Numbered from the stretch's first letter, positions 1 through 12,019 are shown. The stretch is 64,000 nucleotides of DNA from Athripsodes cinereus (GCA_947579605.1 OX388325.1:6567572-6631571), one strand, 5' to 3'. Numbers and translations: made by a program. Notes: a model not told the origin generated them from the sequence alone.

Positions 1-513
1 TTCAAAACTCAATGACACATTTAATCTACAGTGTATATTGACACTCAAATAAATTGTTCCGCCTTCACGATACAAGCTGTTTGGGGATGAGTTCATGATT
101 ATCACAAATTGTACTTATGTTATCCTCGTTATTACAATTTAAGTAATGATTTAAAGATTTTTTGTATATTATATGTGAATGCAATGTCCTAGAATTGATA
201 TTTAACAGCCTCTGTGGTGCTTTAGCAAGTAAATGACAGCTAAATACTTGTACAGCAATTTGTTCAAGAACAGGCTTGACAGTATAAAGTGACATTAATA
301 GTGTAGATATCAAGCACATCAGCTCTATCTGCCTGCTTGATAGCTTTTAGAAATAATAATAATATAAATGAATAAATGACACTTCAATAATAAACCAAAT
401 TTCATTTCTCAAGTATTAAATTTACAGATGCACATATCATTAATGTTTCCTTTATATAACTCGTAATTCTTCAACACGTAACACATTTCATGTCAACGTC
501 GTTATGTACTCAC
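1..513 (-). other. Intron downstream of exon 6
   Basis: AT-rich intron sequence after the donor at 513/512. No further exon with matching phase is visible before the window edge. Confidence 0.55.
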
Positions 514-723
514 CGTGTTGGTAAGTCGTGCTCGCGATCGTTCCACCACTGCCGTTGCTCAAATTGGGCAAATCGAGTTGGAGTGGTCGATTGGATTGAT
601 GCTGTGATTGCTGTTGATGCGGGTGCTGGCCAAGACTGGAGACTTGTTGAGGCGCTGTGTGAGCGTGCACTGGCGTTGGTTGCACTACGACTGGAGTCTG
701 AGGTGATTCTAAGGGTTTTGTAC
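514..723 (-). CDS. Coding exon 6 (last in window)
   Basis: Acceptor CTTTTCAG then GTACAAAACC at 723; donor GTGAGTAC from 513. 210 nt continuing as GTKPLESPQTPVVVQPTPVH, then a His/Gln-rich tract and LQLDLPNLSNGSGGTIAST. It ends one base into a codon, so at least one more exon must lie beyond position 1. Confidence 0.8.
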
Positions 724-3700
724 CTGAAAAGGTTAATGAAAGTTCACATATAAATATTTTGGTTTGTTACAGAAACTACACAAAACAGATGATATGAACA
801 AATCTTAATGTCAATTATTTTGGATTATTTTTATGTAGATATGTAGTATTACACCTGGAGAATAAGAATCCACTGGAATTTTGTTGATTTTTAAGCACAA
901 AAAATTATTATTTGCATTTTTTCGTACACATTTGACATGTCACAAGTATACTTAAGTTTTAGGTTTGACTGATTTGTAGGTTAGGTTAGAGTAAGTCTGG
1001 TGTTATTTTTTTTTATATACGCAGCGGCAGAATTGCTATCCACACTTCTCAGCATTATACAACCAGATAAGTCTCCATTTGATCAGTCATGGTCACACAA
1101 AAACTTAACAGTCTAATGCCGGGAAAAATTCACCTATCCAGATATACAGGATATCTAAGGATTAGGCTCAAACTGCGGGATCAAAATACCAGCATTGTGC
1201 CTGAAATATCAGTGTTCAAAAACTTTTTTACAATATTACAAGTGTTTATTATAATAGATTTATTTTTGAATTTTAATGTACAAATTAACCGGTAAATGTA
1301 ATTTTTGTAAATTATTTATTAAAGATTTCGGAGTTGCTAGTTCTGTATATTTACGTATTTTTTCTGCGACGATTGTTTGTATATCTATTATGTGTATTTG
1401 GGACAGCGATGTCTATTAGGTACGTTATTTTATTACGTTTATCATGTAATACTAAATCGGGTCTATTATGATGTATTTGTCTATCTGTTATTATTGTTTT
1501 ATCATAATAGAACCTGTAATTTTGATTTTCTAAAACCGGTTCCGGGTTGTATTTCTCAGGTGAAAAACTATATGATTAGGTGAATATAAGTAGAAAATTC
1601 ATAAATTTTATTGTGACACATTCATTTTATCTGAAATTTTAACAAACCGTCATTGCATATTCAAAAAGAGACATGTACGCACATTTTTATTTAGGCATAT
1701 TCTTTTAAAACTGTTCATTAGGGCATTAAAATTGTAGCTTGGACTTTTTATTGACATGTGATATTATTCTTTAAGTATTGAATTTTAATATTTGATACTA
1801 AGAATTACTTTATAAAATGGTTATGATATCATTATAAGCGGTTTATTCTAGAAATGTCAAAACATTTATGAATTCACATGTCCCTTTTTGAATATGCAAT
1901 GACGAAATATCTTTTTTACAAACAGCGTGGAAACCAGTATCCTCCATTCAGAATGTCCTTGCGCCAATGAGTCACTTCTTTCAATAACAATTCTGATACT
2001 TTGGCGTGACTTTTGTTAAAAGAATGGTATTTTGCAAAAGAGAGAATCTGGACGTTAGTTTATTGTAAACAAAGGACAGTGCTTTCTGAATTATTGATTA
2101 TTGGATATTATCAGTGTGACCCAAAAAGGGATATCGTATCTTCTGCATCACAGACTATAAAAAGGATTTGTGACATGTGTATATCACCTTATGTCCAATA
2201 ATGATTTATTAAAAACGCACTGTCCTTTCAACAGCCATCTTTGACAATACAAACATTCACATTATCTTTTACATTTTTTATGTATGTTTTAGGTTTTTTT
2301 TTAATTTTTTTACTGAATAAAGTACCTCAAATTTATGTTTATTAGTTGGTAAGAAATAGATCTTGATTGGTTTGCTCATTGTTGTAATAAATTGTGATAA
2401 CTATAATGATACATATAGAATAAATAAAACAAAAAAAATTCACATATTTGTGTCTCCGTGCACAGTTTCATTAAATACATAGAAATATGTTGTGATTTTT
2501 TCTAACTTACCTACAAAGGAGCTCTCCAGCCAAAGTCTTGGGCTACCTTGTCTATTGACAACATTGGAAGAAGAGGAAGTTTCCTGTATAGAAGGCTCGT
2601 TGCTGTTGCTTACGTAATGGACTATGGCATTAGTCACTTCTTTAATACTGCTCTGGATCTCAGCCGACACGTTACTGGATACGGGAGGGCTCTGAGGGAG
2701 CAATGATACGGCCAACCTGGAAAATACAAAGAAAATATAAATAAACCAACTTTAAAAATGAAAATATTACTTAGTTACTTTGTTAGTGTGTCGTCGCGTC
2801 AGTACCCATAATACAAGATTCATATCTTAGATTGGGACTAGCTCGATCAGTGTGAATTGTCCATACATGTAATGTTATGATTGTGTTTGAGGCTGTTGAC
2901 GACCTGAAACACTAGATGGCACCATATTGAACTGTTGTAACAATCTAGGTATGCCCACGAGACTGAGGAAAGAGTACTTTACTGTACTTACATTTAACGG
3001 AAACAGTAATATTTCGTCGTTGCATATTCAAAAAGGGGTATGCGAATTTATAAATGTTTTGAAATTTCTACAATAAACTGCTCATAATAACATCATAGCC
3101 ATTGTATAAAGTGATTCTTAATATCAAAATAATATTAAAATTCAATACTTAAAGAATAATATCACATGCCAATAAAGAGTCCAAACAACAATTTTAATGC
3201 CCTAATGAACAGTTTTTAAAGAGTATGCTCAACTAAAAATGTTTGCACATACCTCTTTTTGAATATGCAACGACGATTTATTGATTTTACAACATGTTTC
3301 TAATTGCTAAGTATGAAATACCTTAATTGGATATTAGTTATTAGAACAATCATGTGCGTGGTTTGTTAACGAAACTGGACAAATCCACTTCTAATCAAAC
3401 GTCAGTAGAACCTGCAAACTAATTAGATTTTGTCTTTTTTCCATATAAACACTGATTTTCTTTGGTATTCTTTTTGCAAACTTCATACGATTTGACTATT
3501 ATGAAAAACGTAGTTTAGCTTTTTTCTTCTTCTATTTTTATAATTGTTTTTTAGAACTACTACTACTATACCATCACGGCATATCCCACAAGTGGGGTAG
3601 CCAGCAGACCAGCTGCATATAAAACATGCAAGCTGTCTTCTTTGTTTGGGCACGTAGAAAGAATGAATGAGGACAGAATGACTAAGAAGATATATTTGTC

Positions 3701-6700
3701 TGAGAGGAATGGTGCTCGGAGACGTGGACGTCCGAGGATTAAATGGCAACATCATTTAAATCAAATCCTACAGGACGGTCAAGTCCCGGACGGGTTCAAG
3801 TCCCGTTCGGGGCACTTCTAAATAAGGTTATATAGTATTTTCTAAGCCTTATATCGTCGCTAGAATGCAGAACTAGTCCAATTTTAAGTAAAATTAAATC
3901 TTCCACCAAAAGTCATTTATGACATGCTTGTTCACGGTATGCAGAAGTATCCCATGTACAAACCTTATATTAATAAAAAAAAAACATGAAAACAGAAGTA
4001 ACCTCTGTAAAGGTATGTATTTTATTAACATGCAGAAGAATCCTATGTCTTATTTTGTGACATAGGAGAGTTCTGCATTATGGAATTCATAGTCTCACTT
4101 GCAAACTGGCTACACTTACAATATTGGTAATATCAAAATTTGCATTATCTGTCGTCGCTGTTCCGCGCTGTACATTATTTCAATTGACTCTCCTCAACAT
4201 TTAGTTCATTTGGACATAGGATAGTTCTGCATTCACACGACGATATGATAGTTTCATGTGTTGAATTTACATATATTACCTCATACAAGGGTTAATTGTA
4301 AAAATAACATTAATAAAGTTATGTTCAGTTATATTGATTTTGGTAGTAGTTAAGGTTAATATCGTTGGAAAGGTTAATTTATGTTTTTAATTTTATTAGA
4401 TGCAATTATTTACCTTTCATGCGGGGTCCTAGGAGTAGCGAGCCTCTCCTGGCTTCTCCATCCGAGATAGGGCTGTCTGGTGGGTCTTAACAGAGGTCTG
4501 GTGCCTCCTAGAGGCGACGGCGGAGTAGAGGGACCACTGCGGACGCTGCTGCGTGCAGATGAACAAGGAGATGTCTGAAAACACAAATTATTTATTATTA
4601 TTTTATGAATGGCAGAGAATGTCCCCAGTAAAGAAAAGGTTGGCACACTTTTCTGTAAGTTTTGCAATAGCAACCAACTGTATTTTTAAAACATCATGCT
4701 TAAGGGGCCCCTTTAGCAAAAACAATTAAACATTAAATTTTCATCAAGTTTGGTACACAAACTCTCAAAACTTGTTGACCCTACGAACATTTTAATTTGA
4801 TAAAATATGAAAACAAATATTAATTACCAATATCAAACTTTAACTTTAAAAAAAACTCGATTTTAGCTTCATAGTATTCGTTTATAAAAAAGCATATTTA
4901 TAAAAATCAAATTCGGGGGTGTGTTTGGTACATAAACGCACGAGAATCCTACAAAATTTTCATATAATTGTTTTATTATTGAGAATATTTGAATCGATTG
5001 TTTCGAAAACAACCAAAGTGTCATAGAACTTGTATGATAATTTGGTTGTTTTCGAATTTATCGATTCATTTAGATAGTTATTACAATTATAGAACAAAAA
5101 AAATCTACTTTTTTTGTTTTTTTCATGGATATTGAACGACTCATATTTTGAGACCAAAAATCACCACATGAACTCAATTTTTTGTATACTAATTTTTGAC
5201 AGTTTTTCTATCAAATTTGTTGAAAATAGAATATTTTACCGTTTTTGCTAAACGGGGCCCTTAAGACATTTTTCATCTTCAATTTAGCAGTGGTATGACA
5301 CGCCCATCCTGGATGTCATATTTTTTATGGCACAGAGAAAACGACCTTTATGTTTGCTACATACATACATTAGCTTGACTTACACATGTAGGAGTAGAGA
5401 ATCATCAATAGACTATTGTCCACCCCTTAGTAGTAGACATTAGTAACAATAAAAAATCATTGAAAAATTAAGTAGAAAAAAAGGATATAAATTGAATACC
5501 TGAGCTGAATTCAATCGACTAGTAGACCATCTAGTGAAGGAGTATGAAGACTGTGGAGCGAGGGACAGTGGTGATTTGGTAATAGCTCCTGGAGCCGTAG
5601 ACAGAGAGGATCCCCCTGTACTTTGTCCTCCGAGAGATCCTAGTGATGTAGTCTTTCCATTGAGTCCAGATGAGATATGAGCTGCCCAACCGTGACTGGG
5701 ACTGGCGTCTGAGCCACGCTTTTTCAAAAGGAATCCCTCGCGGGGTAGCGGAGAGTTCTTATACCTGAAATTATTTCATAGTTATTTTTTTACTAATAGA
5801 AGAAAATCAGGAAGGTAAAAGGTTTGGCTGGATGGTGAAATCAAGAATGCACAAGTCATCGGCATCCAATGGAGGCTTACTCGAAAGCAGTGTTTCATAA
5901 CAGGAAGGTATTTTTGGGGGTACTGGAGAAACCCCTTGCAATATAAATTATTAAAACCACTACTACTGCCATCACGGCATATAGCACAAGTGGGGTAGCA
6001 GGCAGACCAGCTGGATATAATAAACATGCAAGCTGTCCTCTCCGTGCCAATATAAAATCAAGACATTCAGGATGGGTGGCAAACCTCATCGCTGACTATT
6101 TTCAGTTACAAAGGGGTGCTGCTCACTTAAAAGGTTAAGAAAAGTAAACTTAACTCTAAAGTAAAGTAAATTTCTTATGTAAACTGATTTGTTGATTTTG
6201 TTATGTGAATGATGATGTGCAAGAAGAATAAAGTAAATAATAAAGGAAGCAAAGATCCGCGACTTGGGATGTAGAGCCATTGTTGATAATGTTAAGTTAG
6301 GTATAGTTTTCTACGTACCACTCAGGAAGATTGAGTTTCTGCAGGGATCGTTGTACACGGAGTTGATGCTCTGAAAGTACTCTGTCTGCGGAATTCTTCT
6401 GTAGGTCATTCTCTGGTGGCTGAAAGCAAGAAAGAAATTATTAATTAGCATTTGATTAGTATCATTAAAAAAACAAGACAATAACTTAGTGAGACTGTTA
6501 TGTGTCTATTTTGTTTTTGTAACATTAACTCATGGTCAGGAATTCCTGTGTTTAACTGAACAAATAAACAAAAAAGAATTAAAAATAAACAAGAAATAAA
6601 ACGGGGACATAATCTAATTATAAAAAGGTTTCCTACATATTTATTACACCACAGATAATTGAAACACTTGCTGTATTCAGCAATGAAAATTTTAGAATTA

Positions 6701-9700
6701 TTTGTATCAAGATAATTAACTAATAATTTACAGAAGGTAATAAAAATACTTAATTGATCAAAAAATCATGAGCAATCAGCGAGCTTATGGCCTTGAGGCA
6801 ATATCTTCCAGCAATGACACATCGCAGTTGCATATTCAAAAAGGGACATGTGAATTCAAAAATGTTTTGTCATTTCCAAAATAAACTGCTCATAATGACA
6901 TCATAACCATTTTATAAAGTGATTCTTAGTATCAAATATTAAAATTCAATACTTAAAGAATAATATCACATGCCAATAAAAAGTCCAAACAACAATTTTA
7001 ATGCCCTAATGAACAGTTTTTAAAGAGTATGCCCTAATAAAAATGTGCGCCCTTTTTGAATATGCAACGACAACATGTTTGTCAGAAAATAAACCTGTGC
7101 AAGACATTTATTTTATTATTTATATACCTGATATTTCATTCGCTGTGTGGTGTAAAATTTTTCACCGATCAACTCCACAGGCAAGCTTCTGGACGTACTG
7201 TATTGATCTTCAGGGAAATTTTCCGGTGGAATGTCTTGTGTACAATATGGGTTATACATACAATTGTTAAATCTTTGTTGGAAAAAGTGATCATTGTAAA
7301 AGTTGACTTTGCTAATCCGATCGACTTGCACATGTAGGTTATCGCTGCTGTTTTTGTAAGAAGCGCCGATAGCAAAATTTTCATAATCTTTACAGCTGTT
7401 TCCATCGCTAGTACTTTCATCAGAGAGTCCATCAATCTTCTCAACAATGCTGACTTGCAAATTGTCCTTTTCCGGCTGTATGTTACCACCTTGAATAAGA
7501 GTACTGCTCAAAATCAATCCCAATGTAGATTTATTCAAAGATGAAGAAGATGTATTTAAAACTGGACCATTTAATATATCCTGTGATGAATTGATACTTT
7601 CATTAGATTTGAATTCATTATCACTTTTGTTCAGTGACATATCTTCATTAGACGACTGCGTTCTATTGGATGTTTCTTCTATGGATTTAAAGCTTCTGGA
7701 CAACAAACTTTCATAAGATGTGCTTCCATATTCACAATCGTCAAGTTGTTTGTATTGCGTATCGGCACTATCTGTAGTCTTGTAACTAGCAAAACTTTTA
7801 ATTGATATATCCAAATTGTCACACTTCTTCATGACGTCTTCACAAATTTCATCTACTGATTTATCGTGACAAAACGCGTTTGATGCTGTATAAGATTTTT
7901 CAGATTTAGAACCATCGGAGCAGAGTTTTCTATTTCGAGATGTGTTCAACGACGAAGATGACAAAATCTGAGATGACGATGATGTCTTGGGCATGATTAT
8001 TTTATTCGGTGTGACATTTTCTTTATTTTTTCCAGCAATCCTATTCTTTTCTTTAGTGGAAATATCGATGACATGCTCGTGGACGTCATTCAGAATTTTC
8101 TTACTCTTAATCACGCTGTTCCGAATGGCATGACTAGACTCATTTATCCTATTCATAGACTCCATAAGATTGTCAAATACGTCTATGGATCCACCGAAGT
8201 GATGCTTTTTGTATCGAGGACAAGATATAGATCTGAGATCAGACGATTTATTGCTGTCTAAAATTGACTTTGTACAGTTTGAGACAGACGTATTACCGGT
8301 ATAAGACAAGTTTGAAGATTTATATTTGTTTCTAAAACTTGATGTATTGGAAACATCTGACAAGTCTGCTCTATTCGATATGTTAATATCATTGGAAGTA
8401 TGTTCAACATTTGATACGGTCTTCTCCATGTTTCCATCTTTGCTCGATATCTTGTTGGGGGTATCTTCAAATTTTTTGGGGGGTATGTCCATACTTGTCT
8501 GTTTAATAATATTTAAATTGTTGGACTTATTCGAGACATTTGATGTCTTTATTTTGAATCTAAAAGTTGACACATTTTGAGGGCTTAAAGGTTCCACACT
8601 TGTCAAATTTTTAGCTTTCAAAGTAATCAATGCAGTTGAAATACTAAGATTTGGAGCACACGCCGTGTAAGTGCTGCTTTTATCTTCAGCTACATCTGGC
8701 ATATCTAAAGTATCATCTGACACATTTCCAGCATTTAATTTGTCCAAAACATTTAGTTTGTTTTTAGCATTTGCATTATTCAAAGCATTTGGTGTGTTTA
8801 AAGCAGTTGAAACTTTCTCACTCAGTGTGTTAATATCATTCGAAGTGTTGAAAAGATTTGATGAGTTTTTAGCAGTTGGAAAGTTCTCACTCAGTGTGTT
8901 AATAGCATTCGTAGTAATGAAAGGGTTTGATGTGTTTTTAGCAATCAAAAGTTTCTCACTCAATGTGTTAACAACATTTGTAGTACTGAACGGATTTGAA
9001 GTGTTTTCAGCAGTCGAAACTTTCTCACTATCAACATTTGTTGTAATGAAAGGATTTAATGTGTTTTTAGCAGTCGGAACTTTCTCACTCTCAACATTTG
9101 TTGTAATGAAAGGATTTAATGTGTTTTTAGCAGTTGGAACTTTGTCACTCGATGGGTTCATAGCGCTTGCAGCAATGAAAGCATTTGATGTGTTTTTAGC
9201 AGTTGAAACTGTCTCACTCGGTGTCTTTATAGAATTTGTAGCATTCAAAGCATCTGCCAAATGGACTTTTTTAGAATCTGTCTCATCAGCAGCTTCATGC
9301 AATTCAGAAAAGAACTTCTCTCTTCTCAGTTTGAGTATGTTCTTTAATTCTGTTACAAATTGTTTGTTTTTCTCCTTCACTTCATTGGCTTTTTCCATAT
9401 CAAACTCCAGAGAAAGAGAATCAGAGAACTCAGAAGCCTGCATTCTCTCTGGTTCATTTTGAAGCTTAAATGTATCTTTTGTTAATGGTTTGACGTTTGA
9501 AACCTGAGCACGACTAACTTTAAACCAGTTATCGCTTTCATAAGATTGCTTTAGATGAATTGGAGCAACAGTCGTGTCAACATCCACATCTTCATAATTC
9601 TTTGAAGTACTAAAATCTTCTTCTTCGTAACCTTTCAATGTAACATTTGATTTATCGTGATCGCTCTCAGTCAAAGTGCGATCCTTGACATCTTCATGGA

Positions 9701-11834
9701 AACTTCCAGATAAATCTTTAGCAAAATCACTTTCAAAAACCATTTCATTTAAAGCAATAATTTTTGCTGTGTCACTTTGAAATTGACACAACTTGTCAAA
9801 ATCAAAATTGGAACATTTTTCATCTTTTTGAACTGAGGAGTTGAAATCTTTTTTAGGGCTTGGATAAGCTCCTTCGTTGTGTCTATATGTATAGGAATGA
9901 TAATCTTCTGCATCTGACATCAAGTCCGTAGCGTCGTCAACGCTAAAAGAACTGTTTAAGCTATCTTTGTAGTGTTCTGCACTTTTAACTTTCATATCAT
10001 CCACAATTTCTGAGCAATCTTCGTAGCTTATGCACTTTGAAGCATGTGGTGAAGTGTTTGTATATTCAGATGTACAAAAGAATGGTTCTGTTGGTGGTGG
10101 AGGAATACTCTCGGCTATGTTTTTCCAAAAACTCAAAGTCTTCATGAACTGTACTTCGTGTTCCGTAACACTTGAATGTGGATTTTCAAACTTAGTAAAA
10201 GCATTATAGTCCAATGATGGCATCTTATTTTTAGAATCAAAATCAATAACAGATGAACTCAGTTTATCTGAGTCTGAACTCCGTAAATTACACTTCTTAG
10301 GAGTGTAATCAAAAAATTTCTTTGATATTCCTAAATCAATATCTGGACTTGTTTTTGTATATAAATCTGATTTTTTAGGAGTATGATCAAAATATTCCTT
10401 TAATATTTTTAAATCAATATCTGGATTATTTTTTGTGTATGTATCGGGGTAATCAGAAGTTTCCGGCTTAGAAAATCTTAATTTTTCATTTATATCTGAA
10501 TCCATGTGATACATTGGATTTACTTTCGGAGGCTCTTCACAATCGGAATTGAATTCTGAATCGGAAGACATTTCTCCTGAAGTAGAAAAAGTTGGATAGC
10601 ATTTACTCACAAAATCTGCTGTTTGTAAAGATGTTGGCGAGACATCCATTAATAGTACTGTCCGTGGTGTCGGAGATGATATCATATTAGTACTGGAATC
10701 CATGACAAACATTTTAGAATCCACAGATCTTTTCGATGCCAGAGAAGTCCTTGAAATAGCTGCAGTCAATGATCTTTTAAAAGATCCAAAATTAATTTTC
10801 CTGCTTGTCGATGGTGATGAAAAGTTCTGCATTGCCATTTTTGAATTTTCTTCATTATTTGAATCGTGTTTTTTATTCGTCAGAAGTCTTCCAATGATAG
10901 AAGCACGATTTTTAAATTTTTCAGTTGATTTTTTTTCAGCACTTCTGGTCAGAATCGAAGTATTTGAAACAGAATTAGTAGAGTCCCCCGATTCAGAAAT
11001 ATTCAAATCTTTCATAACAGCTTTGTCAACTTTCTTCGACACTATCGGAGTATTCGAAGCAGAATCTTTACTTTTCACATAATCGGTACAAATGCACGCG
11101 TCAACATCGTCTTTATCGAAACAACTTTCGGCGAATGATCGACAATTTTCAAAAAACTCGTCGAAATCTTCTTCGCAATTATCGCACGTCTCGTCGAAAT
11201 TTGCCAAATCAATATTCGACTTACGATACATTTCCACCACGATTGGTTTCCGTGGAACATCCAGTTCACTAAAAGGAATAGTTTCATCGCTCACGGCACG
11301 TTCGTCGAAAGACAAAGCATCGCTATCCTTATCGAGTTCTTTATAATTCAAAGAATAGTCCGGGTTATTTTCCTGTGCGATCATTAAATTTTCAATTGAT
11401 TTATACACAGAATCAATATATTTGCAAATCAAATCGGTTTCTTCGCGCGTTGTCGAATTTCTCTTTTCGACAACATCGTCGCAAATCAAAGAACCTTGGG
11501 ATTGATCGCTAAAATTTCCTTCATCCGGAGAATTCACTTCACTATTTTTCTTTTTAGGTAGCAGTTTCCTTTTCTTTCCGTGTTCACATCGCGCTAGACA
11601 ATTCAGTCGTTTAAAAAACTGTTTGAGACTATTAGAATTGTTGGACAAATTTAAGGTACTCAAAGCCATGTTTCTCGTTTCCTTATCCATCATTTTTTCC
11701 GTTTCCTTTTTATCTTCCACGAATGTGGCGTCGTCATTCAAATCCATCGAACCCGAATCCCACTCAGCAGAGAACTTTTTCCAATACTTATTTCTCGAGA
11801 GATAAACTTCGTTCACTTCAATAAACTTTGCCAT
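514..11834 (-). CDS. Large disordered protein, six exons seen, 3' part off the window
   Basis: Spliced minus-strand gene, join of 7128-11834, 6319-6419, 5500-5764, 4414-4574, 2511-2716 and 514-723. The coding lengths (4707, 101, 265, 161, 206, 210) keep one frame for 1883 codons plus one base, and the last donor at 513/512 shows the gene continues past the left edge. The start is the first in-frame ATG after an in-frame TGA at 11853-11855. The protein is rich in Ser, Asn, Asp, Thr and Lys, with no signal peptide or membrane segment, so it is probably cytoplasmic or nuclear and largely disordered. Visible parts: six Cys at about 214-247; a duplicated PDIDL unit at about 462-513; a proline motif IPPPPTEPFF near 578; NPF-bearing repeats at about 869-1026; a compact block LNLPEWYKNS near 1597-1606; Ser/Pro-rich exons 3-6 with a His/Gln run. 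I do not recognise the family; no enzymatic domain is visible in this part. Confidence 0.85.
825..1000 (+). repeat. Dispersed repeat, copy in intron 5
   Basis: About 170 bp that reappears inverted at 19678-19860. Both contain CACCTGGAGAATAA, a TTTAAGCAC segment and GATTTGTAGGTTAGGTTAG. The family is unassigned. Confidence 0.7.
1648..1904. mobile_element. Palindromic MITE (TTGCATATTC ends), copy A
   Basis: Ends CGTCATTGCATATTC and its inverse GAATATGCAATGACG, 257 bp, with a self-complementary interior. Related copies lie at 3015-3275, 6823-7071 and 63110-63515. Sits in intron 5. Confidence 0.8.
2511..2716 (-). CDS. Coding exon 5
   Basis: Acceptor TTTTCCAG then GTTGGCCG at 2716; donor GTAAGT from 2510 is close to consensus. 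206 nt; with the carry from exon 4 the frame reads RLAVSLLPQSPPVSSNVSAE, then a short amphipathic stretch IQSSIKEVTNAIVHYV, and ends PRLWLESSFVG across the junction. The last motif is ordered-looking and probably conserved. Confidence 0.82.
2790..2872 (-). repeat. SINE-3 body fragment
   Basis: Carries the block GTACCCATAATACAAG...GGGACTAGCTCGATC found also near 28420, 28560, 31440 and 40880. tRNA head absent here. Confidence 0.65.
3015..3275. mobile_element. Palindromic MITE (TTGCATATTC ends), copy B
   Basis: Ends CGTCGTTGCATATTC and GAATATGCAACGACG, 261 bp, inverted relative to copy A; in intron 4. Confidence 0.8.
3556..3643 (-). repeat. R1 SINE-like repeat, 3' end
   Basis: Minus-strand R1 tail: (ACT)n, then CCATCACGGCATATCCCAC and the AAACATGCAAGCTGTC block. 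It breaks abruptly at 3643 into a plus-strand RTE scrap. Confidence 0.75.
3644..3785 (+). pseudogene. RTE-like LINE C-terminal scrap
   Basis: Encodes GHVERMNEDRMTKKIYLSE then RRRGRPRIKW...LNQILQDGQ, matching 22000-22135 almost residue for residue. It ends in a short direct repeat (GTCCCGGACGGGTTCAAGTC). Dead fragment inside intron 4. Confidence 0.8.
3848..4250. mobile_element. MITE with repeated ATGCAGAA motifs
   Basis: Ends TATATCGTCG and CGACGATAT, with AATGCAGAACTA and TAGTTCTGCATT just inside. An inner hairpin at about 4031-4081 (GCAGAAGAATCCTATGTC against GACATAGGAGAGTTCTGC) adds further copies. About 400 bp, no ORF. Confidence 0.65.
4414..4574 (-). CDS. Coding exon 4
   Basis: Acceptor TGTTTTCAG before ACATCTCC at 4574; donor GTAAAT from 4413. 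161 nt, ending two bases into an Arg codon. It encodes a Ser/Pro/Arg-rich segment (SSARSSVRSGPSTPPSPLGG, then YLGWRSQERLATPRTPHER). The S/T-P and R-x-x-S/T context would suit proline-directed or basophilic kinases, but that is inference only. Confidence 0.82.
4699..5265. mobile_element. MITE with GGGGCCC/TAGCAAAAAC ends, copy 1
   Basis: Left end CTTAAGGGGCCCCTTTAGC, right end GCTAAACGGGGCCCTTAAG, 567 bp, AT-rich interior with long inverted similarity. Other copies at 15641-16331 and 23778-25135. No transposase. In intron 3. Confidence 0.8.
5500..5764 (-). CDS. Coding exon 3
   Basis: Acceptor TTTCAG then GTATAAGAAC at 5764. Joined to exon 2 it completes Trp-Tyr-Lys-Asn-Ser. It continues with REGFLLKKRGSDAS and a Gly/Ser/Thr/Leu-rich stretch, ending LNSAQ before donor GTATTC at 5499. 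265 nt, phase 0 at the end. The WYKNSPLPREGFLLKKR part is the least repetitive, most domain-like piece of the protein. Confidence 0.82.
5952..6112 (-). repeat. R1 SINE-like repeat in intron 2
   Basis: Starts with the tail CCATCACGGCATATAGCAC and extends through the AAACATGCAAGCTGTCCTC block to the ATCGCTGA segment; 5' part missing. Confidence 0.75.
6319..6419 (-). CDS. Coding exon 2
   Basis: Acceptor CTTTCAG precedes CCACCAGAG at 6419, giving PPEND after the KYQ of exon 1. The donor GTACGT starts at 6318, so the exon is 101 nt and ends two bases into a Trp codon. It encodes a charged, probably helical segment (SADRVLSEHQLRVQRSLQKL) leading into LNLPEW. A second GT four bases later is rejected because it would break the frame into exon 3. 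Confidence 0.82.
6760..6815 (-). repeat. LINE 3' hairpin tail (ATTGCC...GGCCAT)
   Basis: Minus strand reads GCTGGAAGATATTGCC-TCAA-GGCCAT then AAGCTCGC. One of six copies of a hairpin motif in this window, others near 13937, 18463, 18658, 36388 and 55118. Confidence 0.6.
6823..7071. mobile_element. Palindromic MITE (TTGCATATTC ends), copy C
   Basis: Ends CGCAGTTGCATATTC and GAATATGCAACGAC, 249 bp, in intron 1 just downstream of the exon 1 donor. Confidence 0.8.
7128..11834 (-). CDS. First coding exon (1569 codons)
   Basis: Single open frame from the ATG at 11834-11832 to the codon CAG at 7130-7128, followed by donor GTATAT. It ends in phase 0 after residues KYQ. Reading through would stop within a few codons, at 7116. 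The exon is unusually long and low in complexity, encoding the Cys cluster, the internal duplications and the NPF repeats. Several open frames exist on the opposite strand over the repeats; they mirror the skewed codon content and are not genes. Confidence 0.88.
8757..9230 (-). repeat. Protein-internal tandem repeats with NPF motifs
   Basis: About seven degenerate units of 20-25 residues (consensus SEKVPTAKNTSNPFITTN, some with a VNTL-type extension) within exon 1. The DNA at 9001-9060 and 9061-9120 is a nearly exact 60-bp duplication. NPF codons lie at 9108-9116, 9048-9056, 8988-8996 and 8919-8927; flanking units have NAF, NLF or NAL instead. NPF is the known ligand of EH domains (Eps15, intersectin, EHD families), so an endocytic-adaptor contact is possible. 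Confidence 0.85.
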
Positions 11835-11990
11835 GATTGACAATTTAGAAAATCACCGGTACATCACACCTAGTTACACTGTTAACTTTGTATAGTTCAA
11901 GTTGTTAAAACAATGGCGACCGTCGCACGCCCAAAACGATCGCGACTTTTTTCACTTATTATTCATCCGTTATTCAGACAAATTTAATTT
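11835..11990 (-). promoter_or_regulatory. 5' leader and probable promoter of the large gene
   Basis: The sequence upstream of the ATG holds a short CpG-containing patch (TCGCGATCG and GTGCGACGGTCGCC on the minus strand) in otherwise AT-rich DNA. I see no TATA box at a fixed spacing, and the transcription start cannot be placed. A noncoding first exon further right cannot be excluded. Confidence 0.3.
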
Positions 11991-12019
11991 TGAAAAACTT
12001 ATGAAAATATGTAAACAAT

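Noticed and set aside
8671..9462. 263-codon plus-strand ORF
   Set aside because: It is the antisense of the NPF repeat region in exon 1; its repeats (FSLS..F.V..GF) simply mirror that repeat, and no start context or homology is visible.
10702..11082. 126-codon plus-strand ORF
   Set aside because: Antisense of the Ser/Asn/Asp-rich exon 1; such composition leaves antisense frames open.
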